From CAZDQL01 sp964507325 (GTDB lineage: Bacteria; Planctomycetota; UBA1135; GCA-002686595), in the NCBI GenBank assembly GCA_964507325.1, contig CAZDQL010000004.1:58133-122132 (forward strand): 64,000 nt of DNA. Direction: 5' to 3'. This document shows, one piece after another, positions 36,451 to 45,180 of this stretch. Under the pieces are notes generated by a model. It was not told where the DNA came from, searched no databases, and worked only from the letters and a program-made list of their open reading frames with translations. The translations under genes and the position numbers were made by a program. Every line of letters begins with the position of its first letter. Position 1 is the stretch's first letter.

Positions 36451-38706
36451 ATGCAGTCGATCGCCAGCGTCCTGCTCGCCATTCTCCCGGCCCTCTTCGG
36501 CGCGCAAGCCGCCACCGCGCCGCAGCCGGCTCCAGATCCCTACGGCCTGGGGCTGCCGCCACGGGCGAGCCTCGCCGCGCGTGCGGCGGCGGGCAGGATC
36601 ACGCCGCACTGGATGCCGGACGGGGTGAGCTTCTGGTACGCGGCCGGCCCCCTGAAGGACCGCGTGATCCTGGTCGCCCGGCCCGATGGGGCGCCGCCCA
36701 GCCCGCTGCTCGACGTGGGACGGGTGCGGACGCTCCTCGCCGAGGCCACGGGGAAGAGGGTCCGGAATGAGGGCCTGCCCTTCTCGAACGTCGAGCTCCG
36801 AGACGGGGACCTCGTCCGCTTCAAGTACCGGGGCGACCTGTGGGACCTGCGTCTCGACGACTACGAGCTGGAGCAGGTGCCGGAGGAGGAGGCCGAGCTG
36901 GAGAAGCGCCGCACGCCGAAGAGGATCGAAGCGGGCTTCACAGTGGGCTCCGATCCGATCGTGGAGCGTCCCTCTCCCGACGGGGAGCTCATGGTGCGCG
37001 CGGAGGACGACAACCTCTCACTGCGCCGTGCAGAGTCCGAAGAGACTGCTCCCCTGACCGAGGACGGGGAGAAGTACTGGAGCTGGGCCGCCGATGAGGG
37101 CTGCTGGTCCCCCGACGGGAGCCGCGTCGCCGTGCAGCGGGTGGACGCCCGCCAGGTGCCCCGCATCGCCGTCGTCGACTGGCTGCAGGAATCCGAGCAG
37201 GTCGAGTTCTTCGCCTTCCCCCGCGCGGGCCAGACGATGCCCCTCATGGCAGTCCACGTCATCGACGTGGCGAGCGGCGAGCGCGTCGCGGTGGAGGGCA
37301 CCGGCCGACCCGACGAGTACACGGTGGTCTGGGGGTGGCGCGCAGACGGCTCCGAGCTGCTGGTCGGGCGCCTCGATCGGGAGTACAAGCGGCTCGACCT
37401 CCTCGCCGCCGACCCGCTGACCGGGAAGTCGCGCACGATCCTCAGCGAGACCAGCGAGACCTTCCTCGGCGGGCTGGAGCTGATGATCATGTGGCGGGAC
37501 CTGCTGCACGGCGTCGGCGACGGGGAGCGCTTCGTGTGGATGTCCGACCGCAGCGGGTGGCGGCACCTCTACCTGTACGACTTCGACGGACGCCTGCTGG
37601 GGCCGATCACGCAGGGCGAGTTTCCGGTGGAGAAGGTCGTCGCGGTGGATCCCGACCAGGAGCTGATCTGGTTCCTGGGCCACGCGGAGGAGGATCCCTA
37701 CGAGACACAGCTCTACCGCTGCGGGCTCGACGGCGAGGACTTCGAGCGCCTCACCGAGGGCCCGGGCACGCACGAGGTCTCCTTCGGCCCGAGGAGGGCG
37801 ACCTTCGTCGACACCTTCTCCTCTCCCCTGGATCCCCCGCGGACCGTGTACCGCCGGGCCGACGGAGAGCTCCTCCTCACCGTCGCCGAGGCGGATCCCG
37901 TGGCCGACACCGCCGCGCTGCCGGAGAAGTTCGTCGTTCCCGCCGCGGACGGCGCGACCGAACTGCACGGCCTGCTCTACAAGCCCCGGGGCTTCGACCC
38001 CTCGCGCAAGTACCCCGTGCTGGACTACATCTACAACGGACCCTTCACCATCTGGGTCCCGCAGGTCTACGGCGATCCACGCGCCCTCCAGGCCGGCGCC
38101 CTGACCGAGGCGGGCTTCCTGGTGATGATCGTCGACGGACGCGGCACCATCGGACGCGGGAAGGCCTTCCAGGACGTGGTGTATCTGAGCTTCGGAAAGA
38201 ACGAGATCCCCGACCACGTCTCCGCCCTGCGCGCCCTGGCAGCCGAGCGCCCCTACATGGATCTCGATCGCGTGGGCATCTTCGGCGGTTCATGGGGCGG
38301 GTACATGACCGTGCGCGCGATGCTGCTCGCGCCCGAGGTGTACAGCGCGGGGGTGGCCTCCGCGCCGGTCTACGATCTGTACGACCACCACGCCACGCCG
38401 ATCGAGGGTTACATGGGGACTCCCCAGAACAACCCCGAGGCCTACGAGGAGGCCTCCAGCCTGAAGCTGGCCGAGAAGCTCGAGGGGCACCTCCTCCTGA
38501 TCCACGGCACGGCCGACGTGAACGCCGCCTTCTCGGCGACCATGAAGATGACCTCGGCCCTGATCGAGGCGGGCAAGCAGCACGACCTCGTCGTCATCCC
38601 CGGAGCGGACCACGCCATGCAGGTGGGGGGCGCCTACGTCATGCGGGCCCAGCGCGAGTTCTTCGCTGAGCACCTCGAGCCCGAGCTCGTGGTGCCGGTG
38701 GACTAG
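36451..38706 (+). CDS. Secreted S9 (dipeptidyl peptidase IV-like) prolyl peptidase, 751 aa
   Basis: The signal peptide is residues 1-20 (MQSIASVLLAILPALFGAQA). The N-terminal ~460 residues form the beta-propeller (VERPSPDGELMVRAEDDNL, WVWMSDRSGWRHLYLYD type blades). The C-terminal alpha/beta hydrolase has Ser614 in GGSWGGYM, Asp689 in IHGTADVNA and His721 in ADHAM, the canonical triad order. DGRGTIGRGKAFQD is the conserved oxyanion region. DPP-IV-like enzymes remove dipeptides from proline-containing peptides. It probably works with the M28 peptidase upstream in extracytoplasmic peptide use. GGAGCTCCTCG precedes the ATG. Confidence 0.94.
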   Translation: MQSIASVLLAILPALFGAQAATAPQPAPDPYGLGLPPRASLAARAAAGRITPHWMPDGVSFWYAAGPLKDRVILVARPDGAPPSPLLDVGRVRTLLAEATGKRVRNEGLPFSNVELRDGDLVRFKYRGDLWDLRLDDYELEQVPEEEAELEKRRTPKRIEAGFTVGSDPIVERPSPDGELMVRAEDDNLSLRRAESEETAPLTEDGEKYWSWAADEGCWSPDGSRVAVQRVDARQVPRIAVVDWLQESEQVEFFAFPRAGQTMPLMAVHVIDVASGERVAVEGTGRPDEYTVVWGWRADGSELLVGRLDREYKRLDLLAADPLTGKSRTILSETSETFLGGLELMIMWRDLLHGVGDGERFVWMSDRSGWRHLYLYDFDGRLLGPITQGEFPVEKVVAVDPDQELIWFLGHAEEDPYETQLYRCGLDGEDFERLTEGPGTHEVSFGPRRATFVDTFSSPLDPPRTVYRRADGELLLTVAEADPVADTAALPEKFVVPAADGATELHGLLYKPRGFDPSRKYPVLDYIYNGPFTIWVPQVYGDPRALQAGALTEAGFLVMIVDGRGTIGRGKAFQDVVYLSFGKNEIPDHVSALRALAAERPYMDLDRVGIFGGSWGGYMTVRAMLLAPEVYSAGVASAPVYDLYDHHATPIEGYMGTPQNNPEAYEEASSLKLAEKLEGHLLLIHGTADVNAAFSATMKMTSALIEAGKQHDLVVIPGADHAMQVGGAYVMRAQREFFAEHLEPELVVPVD

Positions 38707-38940
38707 AGGCCAGGAACGCCCATCCCCCGAGGAGACGACCGCCCGGTCCGCCCGGGGGGTCCGCGGCGGCGGGTGTTGCAACTCTGGGACTGGGTGTGTT
38801 TCCGGGGTGGATCGGCCGGGGCAACAGCGTGGAGGATGCGCCGATCTGCCGAGAGTGCTGTTGGGTGTCTGGATCCCGCGCATCCACGGGAACCCTGCGC
38901 GCCCCCGTCTCGAGCAACTCGGTTCCCTGAGGTGCAGGCT

Positions 38941-39666
38941 GTGTATGACATCGCATCGTTCTCGATGAGCGACATGACCGAGTGCGGCATGTCGCTGCGG
39001 AAGCTGTCGTCGTCCACGAGCTCCATGGAGGAGGTGGCGAACAAGATCGTCCACCACCTGTACGAGAGCATCATCGACGAGCGCACCGGAGAGCCGGCCT
39101 TGGCCCTGGTCCGCCTCTTCAAGACCCACCGCTACGACGACCTCGAGCCCGAGCTGCGGGAATCCGCCGACGGGATCCTGAAGGGCGAGCCCGTGCCGCC
39201 CGATATGAGATGCCTCGTCCTCCTCGCGTCGGCGGGGCAGGAGCCCGACTGGCAGTCGCGGACGACCTCGGCGGGGCACAAGGCGATTCCGCTGCCCAGC
39301 GAGGAGCTCATCCAGAAGTTCCCCATGATCTCGAACCTCGTGAAGCAGTTCGGACTGGAGCCCAACACGGTGCTGAATCCGGATCCCACCTGTCTCCGGG
39401 ATCTAGAGGAGCGCACCTACAACGTGTTCCACGTGCCGGAGGCGCGGGGTAGCGCCTACATCCCGGCGCAGGAGGATTTCGTGGTCCCCTACGGCATCCG
39501 CTCCGTGCTCGGCTTCGGGGGCATCCTGCCGTCGGGGGACCTGTTCGCGACCATCATGTTCTCCAAGGTCCCGGTGGGGGCGAAGGTGGCCGATCTGTTC
39601 CGCCCCCTCACGCTGAGCGTGAAGATTGCGCTGCTCCAGCACGATGGTGCTTCCGTATTCGCCTGA
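38941..39666 (+). CDS. Probable sensory partner of the downstream hybrid kinase (GAF-like tail), 241 aa
   Basis: The GTG at 38941 is preferred: GAGG (38929-38932) lies 8 nt upstream, while the longer frame to 38773 has unlikely composition. The N-terminal half is helical (MEEVANKIVHHLYESIIDERTGEPALALVRLFKTHRYDDL). The C-terminal half looks GAF-like, closing with FGGILPSGDLFATIMFSKVPVGAKVADLF and a final helix LTLSVKIALL, a pattern I associate with proteins encoded before histidine kinases. No catalytic motif is visible. The kinase begins 38 nt after the stop, so the two are almost certainly cotranscribed and this protein is a plausible input module. The ligand is unknown. Confidence 0.7.
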   Translation: MYDIASFSMSDMTECGMSLRKLSSSTSSMEEVANKIVHHLYESIIDERTGEPALALVRLFKTHRYDDLEPELRESADGILKGEPVPPDMRCLVLLASAGQEPDWQSRTTSAGHKAIPLPSEELIQKFPMISNLVKQFGLEPNTVLNPDPTCLRDLEERTYNVFHVPEARGSAYIPAQEDFVVPYGIRSVLGFGGILPSGDLFATIMFSKVPVGAKVADLFRPLTLSVKIALLQHDGASVFA

Positions 39667-39704
39667 ACTGATTCTCTCGCCCTGCCGGCGGGAGGTTTGA
39701 TGCC

Positions 39705-41516
39705 GTGAGCGACGGAACGAACAAGCGCATCACTCAGCTGGAGTCGGAGCTGGCCGCGCTGCATCAACTCCTGGACGTGCAGGAGCAGACCGTGCTCGAG
39801 CAGTCGTGCAACCTCGAGCGCACGCTGCGCGAGCTGCAGGCGGCCCGGGACGACCTGGAGCGGCGCGTCGAGGAGCGCACGGCCGAGCTGTCCCATTCGA
39901 ACGAGCAGCTCATCGCGGCGAAGGCCGCGGCCGATCGCGCCAACCAGTCCAAGAGCGAATTCCTGGCCAACGTGAGCCACGAGATCCGGACCCCGCTCAA
40001 CGGGATCATCGGAATGACCGGCTTCCTGCTCGAGAGCGAGCTGGATCAGGATCAGGTCTCCTGTGCCGAGACGGTGCGCACGTGCGGCGAGGCGCTGCTG
40101 ACCCTCATCAACGACATCCTGGACTTCTCCAAGATCGAGGCGGGGAAGCTGGAGATCGAGACTCTCGACTTCGACCTGCGCTCCGCTGTCGACGACGTCA
40201 TCGACATCCTCGTCAGCGGGGCCGCCGAGAAGGGGATCGAGCTCTCGGTCTACATCGATCCGGAGTCCCCCGTTCTGCTGCGTGGCGACGCCGGCCGGCT
40301 GCGTCAGGTGCTCATCAACCTCATCGGCAACGCCATCAAGTTCACCTCCGAGGGCGAGGTCGCAGTGCGCGTCGCGCCCGAGAGGATCGACGAGGGCAGG
40401 GCGAAGTTGCGTTTCTCGATCCGCGATACCGGTATCGGCATTCCCGCCGACCGGGTGGACCAGCTGTTCCATCCGTTCACCCAGGTCGACGCCTCCACCA
40501 CGCGCCACTTCGGCGGCACCGGGCTCGGGCTGGCGATCTCCCGCCGGATCGCGAGGCTCCTCGGGGGCGACATCGAGGTGGAGAGCACCCCGGGCGAGGG
40601 TTCGACGTTCCGGCTCACGGCCACGTTCGAAACGCGGACCTCGGACTCCCCGTCGGATGCTGCCGGCCCCCTGGGCGTCGAGACCGCGCGCGTGCTGGTC
40701 GTCGATGGACACACGACGAATCGCCATATTCTCACGAGCTACCTGGCCACGTGGGGCTGCCGCGTCGACGAGGCGACGTCCGTGGCCGAGGCCCTGGCCT
40801 GTCTGCGGCAAGCTGGGGGCGCTGGGGAGCGGTACGGCCTGGTGATCCTCGATCGCCGGCTCCTGGACGATGAGGCCCAGGATCGGGTGCGGGAGCTGCG
40901 GAACGGCGTCGGGTCCGGAGGTCCGGCCCTGGTGCTGATGTTCGGGGCCGAGGAACGCGAGGACTCCTCCGAGGCCCAGGATTTGGGTGCGGTCGCGCAC
41001 CTCACCAAGCCGGTGCGGCAGTCCGACCTCTACGACTGCCTGCAGATCGTCAAGTCGGGATCCCTGCCCCGCCGGCCGGTCCCCCGGCGGGAGCACGTCG
41101 CTTGGGACGACCTGCAGGGGCTCAGCGAGCGTCATCTGCGCATCCTGGTGGCCGAGGACAACGCCATCAACCAGAAGGTGGCCCTGCGCATGCTCGACAA
41201 GATGGGCTGCCAGGCCGATGCCGTCGCCAATGGTCTGGAGGTCCTCGAGCTCCTGACGCGCGTGGACTACGACCTGATCCTGATGGACTGCCAGATGCCG
41301 GAGCTGGACGGGTACGCGACGAGCCGCGCGATCCGCGACCTGAGCACGGACGTTCGGGATCACGCCATCCCCATCATCGCGGTGACCGCGAGCGCTATGA
41401 AGGGGGACCGGGAGCACTGCCTGGCGGCTGGGATGAACGACTACGTGCCGAAGCCCCTGCGCCCCGACGAGCTCTTCGGTGCGATGTGGAAGTGCCTGGG
41501 AGACGCCGGGGGTTGA
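39705..41516 (+). CDS. Soluble hybrid histidine kinase with two receiver domains (603 aa)
   Basis: The GTG at 39705 follows GGAGGTTTGATGCC. Residues ~1-75 are coiled coil (LESELAALHQLLDVQEQTVLEQ, then RVEERTAELSHSNEQL). The HisKA domain carries His92 in FLANVSHEIRTPLNGIIGM. HATPase_c has LINLIGNAIKFTSEG, DTGIGIP and GGTGLGLAIS. Receiver 1 (about 325-440) is degenerate at the start (VLVVDGHTTN) but keeps an Asp in VILDRRL and Lys in LTKPV. Receiver 2 (about 480-600) is canonical: VAEDNAINQ, Asp528 in LMDCQMPELDG and PKPL. There is no membrane segment, so it acts in the cytosol. Input probably comes from the protein encoded 38 nt upstream. No output domain is present, so the target is unknown. 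Confidence 0.95.
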   Translation: MSDGTNKRITQLESELAALHQLLDVQEQTVLEQSCNLERTLRELQAARDDLERRVEERTAELSHSNEQLIAAKAAADRANQSKSEFLANVSHEIRTPLNGIIGMTGFLLESELDQDQVSCAETVRTCGEALLTLINDILDFSKIEAGKLEIETLDFDLRSAVDDVIDILVSGAAEKGIELSVYIDPESPVLLRGDAGRLRQVLINLIGNAIKFTSEGEVAVRVAPERIDEGRAKLRFSIRDTGIGIPADRVDQLFHPFTQVDASTTRHFGGTGLGLAISRRIARLLGGDIEVESTPGEGSTFRLTATFETRTSDSPSDAAGPLGVETARVLVVDGHTTNRHILTSYLATWGCRVDEATSVAEALACLRQAGGAGERYGLVILDRRLLDDEAQDRVRELRNGVGSGGPALVLMFGAEEREDSSEAQDLGAVAHLTKPVRQSDLYDCLQIVKSGSLPRRPVPRREHVAWDDLQGLSERHLRILVAEDNAINQKVALRMLDKMGCQADAVANGLEVLELLTRVDYDLILMDCQMPELDGYATSRAIRDLSTDVRDHAIPIIAVTASAMKGDREHCLAAGMNDYVPKPLRPDELFGAMWKCLGDAGG

Positions 41517-41523
41517 GCGTACG

Positions 41524-42543
41524 ATGGCGGACATGAGCGGTCGCACACGACTCCTCTGTTCGCTCGGCCTGTTCGCCCTCGCGGCCTGTGGCGGGGACGG
41601 CGGTGGCCCAGAGCCCTCCTCGGGCCCACCGCTCACCCCGGCGCTCTCCGACCTGTTGCGGACTCCACTGCACCAGAAACAGCCAGCCGATCCGATTCGC
41701 TTCACGCTCGACTGGCCCTCCTCCGCGCTCCAGGTCGAGGAGATCTCCTGGAAGGAGATGCCCGACAAGCCGTCCGTGTGCGTGGAATTCGGGTACGGCT
41801 TGCACCTGGAGGAGGACGTCGACCTGTGGATTCTGAAGAGGCGCGATCTCCACATCGACGCAGTGAACGGCACTCCGTTCTTCATCCTGCCGGAGAACGT
41901 CCGCTCCAGCATGCTCGGAGGCCTGCAGTATCCCGGTCTCGCAGTACTCGCCGATGGCACTCACGGCGGCCTGGTCGACTTCGAGGGCTACGTTGCGTCC
42001 TTGCCACAGACCCTGTCGAAGCTGGGGGTCGACAGGCGGATGACGAATCAGATCGTGGCCACGTCACGCCTGCCACAGTTTCGCGGCCTGGTCGAACAGA
42101 AGTCCGGCGACGCCTGGCGCTGCTGGGTCGAGACGTGGCTCGAGTTGGAGATCGGTCCCGGGGAGGAGAAGACCTTCGTAGAGCCCATGGAGGTCGCGCC
42201 GGGCATCGACTCGGACGTCGCTTGCTGCCTGCGCGTCCACGGCTACGTCGAGGAGCCGCCGGGTCACGTGCTGCTCTCGGCGGAGATCACCATGGGGTTC
42301 CAATCGGGTCAGTTGCTCGACCTCCTGAAAGGGCTGGCCAAGCCGATGGACGTGCCGGCGCCACCGGAGGCCGACCTCGCCGGGATGTCGTTTACCAGCG
42401 CGACTCGGGTGGTCCTCGTGACCGATCCCCGCACCCTCGTTCCTCACCGTGCCACTACCGAGCGCGTGATCCGAATGGAAGGCGCAGGCGGAGAAGGTGG
42501 CATCCGAAGAGAGGCGCGGGAGTGGCGCTTCACCATCCGGTAG
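41524..42543 (+). CDS. Lipoprotein of unknown function (339 aa)
   Basis: The ATG at 41524 lies 8 nt after the kinase stop. The N-terminus RLLCSLGLFALAACGG has a lipobox (LAAC), so the protein should be lipidated. The mature part has no recognisable catalytic motif. It looks alpha/beta mixed, with segments VCVEFGYGLHLEEDVDLWILKR, FGYGLHLEEDVDLW and VETWLELEIGPGEEKTF. The close spacing to the hybrid kinase suggests cotranscription, so it may be a target or accessory of that sensory unit. I do not recognise the family. Confidence 0.75.
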   Translation: MADMSGRTRLLCSLGLFALAACGGDGGGPEPSSGPPLTPALSDLLRTPLHQKQPADPIRFTLDWPSSALQVEEISWKEMPDKPSVCVEFGYGLHLEEDVDLWILKRRDLHIDAVNGTPFFILPENVRSSMLGGLQYPGLAVLADGTHGGLVDFEGYVASLPQTLSKLGVDRRMTNQIVATSRLPQFRGLVEQKSGDAWRCWVETWLELEIGPGEEKTFVEPMEVAPGIDSDVACCLRVHGYVEEPPGHVLLSAEITMGFQSGQLLDLLKGLAKPMDVPAPPEADLAGMSFTSATRVVLVTDPRTLVPHRATTERVIRMEGAGGEGGIRREAREWRFTIR

Positions 42544-42568
42544 GCTGCGGATCGCCGGGGCCTGCGGA

Positions 42569-43750
42569 CTAGCTCCTCACCAGCAGAAGCTCCTTCTGCG
42601 GCTGCGACAGGAAGCGCGCGCCGTCGGCTTCGATGACGACCACCTCTTCCATCGTCGCCACCCCGTAACCCGGTACGTTGACACTGGGCTCGAGGGTGAA
42701 GCACTGCCCCTCCTCCACCACGGCGTGTGCGCGATCACCGTAGCGTTCCCACTCCGGACACAACAGCCCAGCCCCGTCGTGCGCCAGCCGGCCGATCTGG
42801 TGGCCCAGAGCGTGGGCGTAGTCGTCGAAACCGTTGGAGCGGATGTAGTCGCGCGCCACGGCGTCGACGTCCTTGCCGATCACACCCGGGCGCAGGTACT
42901 CCGCGGCGCGCTGGATCGCGTCACGCTCGGTCGCGAAGGCCTCGAGCACCAGCTCCGGCGGGGTCTGCTCGTCGGGGCGCAGGCAATACCAGGTGCGCTG
43001 CAGGTCGGAGCAGTACTCCTGCCAGCGCATGCCGAAGTCGACGCTTATCAGGTGCCCCGGCTCCATCACGCGCTCGGAGGGGCCGTTGTGTCCGCGTACC
43101 GCCTCGGGGCCGGTGAAGACCGCCGGGCACATCTCCTCGCCCCAGGCGCACGCGAGACCCTTGCCCACGCGGATCTCGGTCATGATGGCGGCGATCTCTT
43201 GCTCGCTCAGCCCGACGTGCAGGCGTGCGTGCAGCTGCTCGAAGAGGTCGACCGTCTCCTCGCAAGCGCGGGCGATCCGCTCCACCTCGGCCGCGATCTT
43301 CCGGCCGCGCAGGCGAGAGATGACCGGCTCGGCCGAGATCAGCCGCTCCCCGAAGGGAGTCTCCCCCAGGATCCTCCTCAGAAGGAGGTACTGACCGTGA
43401 GTCAGGCCGTCCGACATCTCGTCCTCGAGCGAGTAGTCGATCGCGATGCTGCGCGGGGCCAGGCGGCGCAGCTGCTCGTGCAAGGGAGCGGTGATCCCCT
43501 CGACGTAGCCGATGATCTCGTCGAAGTGACCCATCGTCTCGTGGGGCCCCGAGTCGAGCGAACCCATGATGGCGATCCGCTCACCGGTCCGAGAGATCAG
43601 GAACGCGGCGTTCCAGACGACGTCTCCACCGACGATGAGGTCGATGCAGGGGTCGTGGACCGCCGATGACTCCCGTGTGAAGATCATCCACAGGTCGACA
43701 TCCAGCTCGTTCAGAATCGCTACCGCTTGCTCCAGCTTGGCTCGGATCAT
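42569..43750 (-). CDS. M24 metallopeptidase (Xaa-Pro aminopeptidase-like), 393 aa
   Basis: The ATG at 43750 follows GGAGGAGTG, and MIRAKLEQAVAILNELDVDLW begins a creatinase-type N-terminal domain. The C-terminal pita-bread domain has the dinuclear metal ligands in order: ISVDFGM (Asp), SDLQRTW (Asp), ALGHQIG (His), TLEPSV (Glu) and MEEVVVI (Glu). The upstream GHNGP contains the helper His. Thus the five ligands are present, unlike in inactive members. It would cleave N-terminal X-Pro bonds in the cytoplasm (no signal peptide). It converges on the lipoprotein gene with a 25-nt gap. GTG start candidates upstream exist but would disrupt the ribosome site. Confidence 0.93.
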   Translation of the reverse strand: MIRAKLEQAVAILNELDVDLWMIFTRESSAVHDPCIDLIVGGDVVWNAAFLISRTGERIAIMGSLDSGPHETMGHFDEIIGYVEGITAPLHEQLRRLAPRSIAIDYSLEDEMSDGLTHGQYLLLRRILGETPFGERLISAEPVISRLRGRKIAAEVERIARACEETVDLFEQLHARLHVGLSEQEIAAIMTEIRVGKGLACAWGEEMCPAVFTGPEAVRGHNGPSERVMEPGHLISVDFGMRWQEYCSDLQRTWYCLRPDEQTPPELVLEAFATERDAIQRAAEYLRPGVIGKDVDAVARDYIRSNGFDDYAHALGHQIGRLAHDGAGLLCPEWERYGDRAHAVVEEGQCFTLEPSVNVPGYGVATMEEVVVIEADGARFLSQPQKELLLVRS

Positions 43751-43786
43751 CACTCCTCCACCGGTTGGAGAGGAGTGTACAGGCAG

Positions 43787-43835
43787 GTGACCGGCTCCAC
43801 CGATCTTCCGAGCCTTCTCAGGGCGGATTCCGGGA
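43787..43835 (+). repeat. Dispersed intergenic repeat, module A
   Basis: The 40-nt core (43796-43835) matches 62862-62901 at 32 positions, and the 9 nt before it are also related. The arms GCC/GGC can form a small hairpin around TTCTCAG. It lies between the M24 start and the end of the surface-protein gene. Confidence 0.7.
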
Positions 43836-43902
43836 CCTCTCGAGCACACTCGACCCAGCTTCGGCTGCCCGAGATTCAGGCGAGAACAGAGGAGTATCCC
43901 TG

Positions 43903-44949
43903 TCAGGGGCAGAAGGTGATGCTCAGCCCATTGGAGAGATTGAAGGCAGAAGCAGGGTCCCGATACCAGTACTGGAAGTTCCAGGTCGCTCCCGCGCTGA
44001 TCACTCCTGGGCCGGAACCGACCGGCGGAGCATTCCAGTCGATCGTCTTCGCCGCGACTCCCGAGGCATCACTCTTGGTCGCGGGTACCAGGCGGAAGAG
44101 ACCCAGACCTCCGCCGTCGACGCAGAGGTAGCCCGCGCCGAGCGGCGTGGAGGCGGTGGCGGGGCCGTAAAAGAACAGGCCGTACTGATCCGGTACGCAG
44201 CCGGTCGCCAGCAGGGTCAGATCCTGATCGGAGACGGCGGTCGAGCCCTGCATGGAGATCAGCGCGCCTGGCCCAACTGAGTTCGGCGCGCTGATGCAGT
44301 AGTTGCTCACGCTGTCCGGGCCGGAGAATGAGAACTGGGTGATGCCCACTACGATGGTCCACTCGTCGTCCATGGTCACGTCCAGGGACTTGATCCTCAC
44401 CTCGAGGGAGGTCGCCGCAGTCGGATCCAGATCGGCGGCTCCGGTGGGCAGGTAGAGCCCGTTCAGCAGCGCGAGCGGAGCCGAGTCATCCTCGAGGGTC
44501 ACCTTGATCTCGTTCACGACCGGACCGGAACCAGGGGTGAGGGCGCCGGAGAATTCGATGTAGTCGTCATCGGCAACGGCGGTGTGCACCCGGCAGCTCT
44601 GCACAGTCGGTGCGCATTCGACCACCACGTCACTCGCCAACGATCCGGCGTTGGCCTCTATGTCCCATTTGAACGTACCGCTCGTGACCGTGTTGCGTAG
44701 CGCGCCCGTGCCGAAGGAGAAGCAGTACTGGGACCCAAGATCGCTGGACGCTTCGGGACAGGCGCTGTAGAAGAACGACCCGCTCACGGGCATGCCCAGG
44801 GTGACGGGAGGAGCCACGGAGTAATCGTCGATGATCTCGACGATGGTCCCGCGGTAGGTGCCGGTGACCAGTCCCTGCGCTCGGGCCGGTGCGATGCCCA
44901 CAGCCAAGAAGATCGAGACCACGCAGGCAGGCAGTACCAGTCCAATCAT
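43903..44949 (-). CDS. Exported protein with recurrent planctomycete C-terminal domain (348 aa)
   Basis: The ATG at 44949 gives MIGLVLPACVVSIFLAVGIAPARA, a signal peptide. Residues ~26-210 are beta-rich (YRGTIVEIIDDYSVAPPVTLG, TSGTFKWDIEANAG, DDDYIEFSGALTPG). From about 215 a distinct C-terminal domain begins: SNYCISAPNSVGPGALISMQG, then DQYGLFFYGPATASTPLGAGYLCV, then WNFQYWYRDPASAFNLSNGL. It ends ITFCP. I recall this Cys-paired pattern ending near 'W.FQ.WYRDP...FN.S.....FCP' as very common at the C-termini of planctomycete exported proteins, where it may anchor or sort the protein. No enzymatic motif. Immediately upstream (45051-45106) lies a fragment of a GH97 gene. Confidence 0.8.
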   Translation of the reverse strand: MIGLVLPACVVSIFLAVGIAPARAQGLVTGTYRGTIVEIIDDYSVAPPVTLGMPVSGSFFYSACPEASSDLGSQYCFSFGTGALRNTVTSGTFKWDIEANAGSLASDVVVECAPTVQSCRVHTAVADDDYIEFSGALTPGSGPVVNEIKVTLEDDSAPLALLNGLYLPTGAADLDPTAATSLEVRIKSLDVTMDDEWTIVVGITQFSFSGPDSVSNYCISAPNSVGPGALISMQGSTAVSDQDLTLLATGCVPDQYGLFFYGPATASTPLGAGYLCVDGGGLGLFRLVPATKSDASGVAAKTIDWNAPPVGSGPGVISAGATWNFQYWYRDPASAFNLSNGLSITFCP

Positions 44950-45050
44950 CGTGTACCCTTCCTGGTACCTGGACGAGGGTGTTGTCGTGTGCGGCTGCCG
45001 CCGCTCACGCTCCTTCATACCCCACAGCTCGGAATCTGGCAACGCAGCGC

Positions 45051-45106
45051 CTACCGGGCGAGAAGCGCATGCAGTGTCCGCCACCAGGTGCGAAGGCCAT
45101 GTCGAG
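45051..45106 (-). pseudogene. Remnant of a GH97 C-terminus
   Basis: Read on the minus strand, this encodes LDMAFAPGGGHCMRFSPG. It corresponds to the last 18 codons of the intact GH97 gene (LDVTLAPGGGHCMRFSPR, 47773-47829), with about 50 of 56 nt identical. One C is missing from the final CCCC run, so the stop is out of frame. The rest of the gene is absent: upstream sequence does not continue the homology. It is best explained as a leftover of a duplicated GH97 gene or of recombination between two copies. Confidence 0.7.
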
Positions 45107-45180
45107 CTCCCGGGTTCGTGCACTGACGCCGGCTCGAGTTCCGCCAAGGGTGAGCGCTATCGAATCCGCACCCAGCCCGA

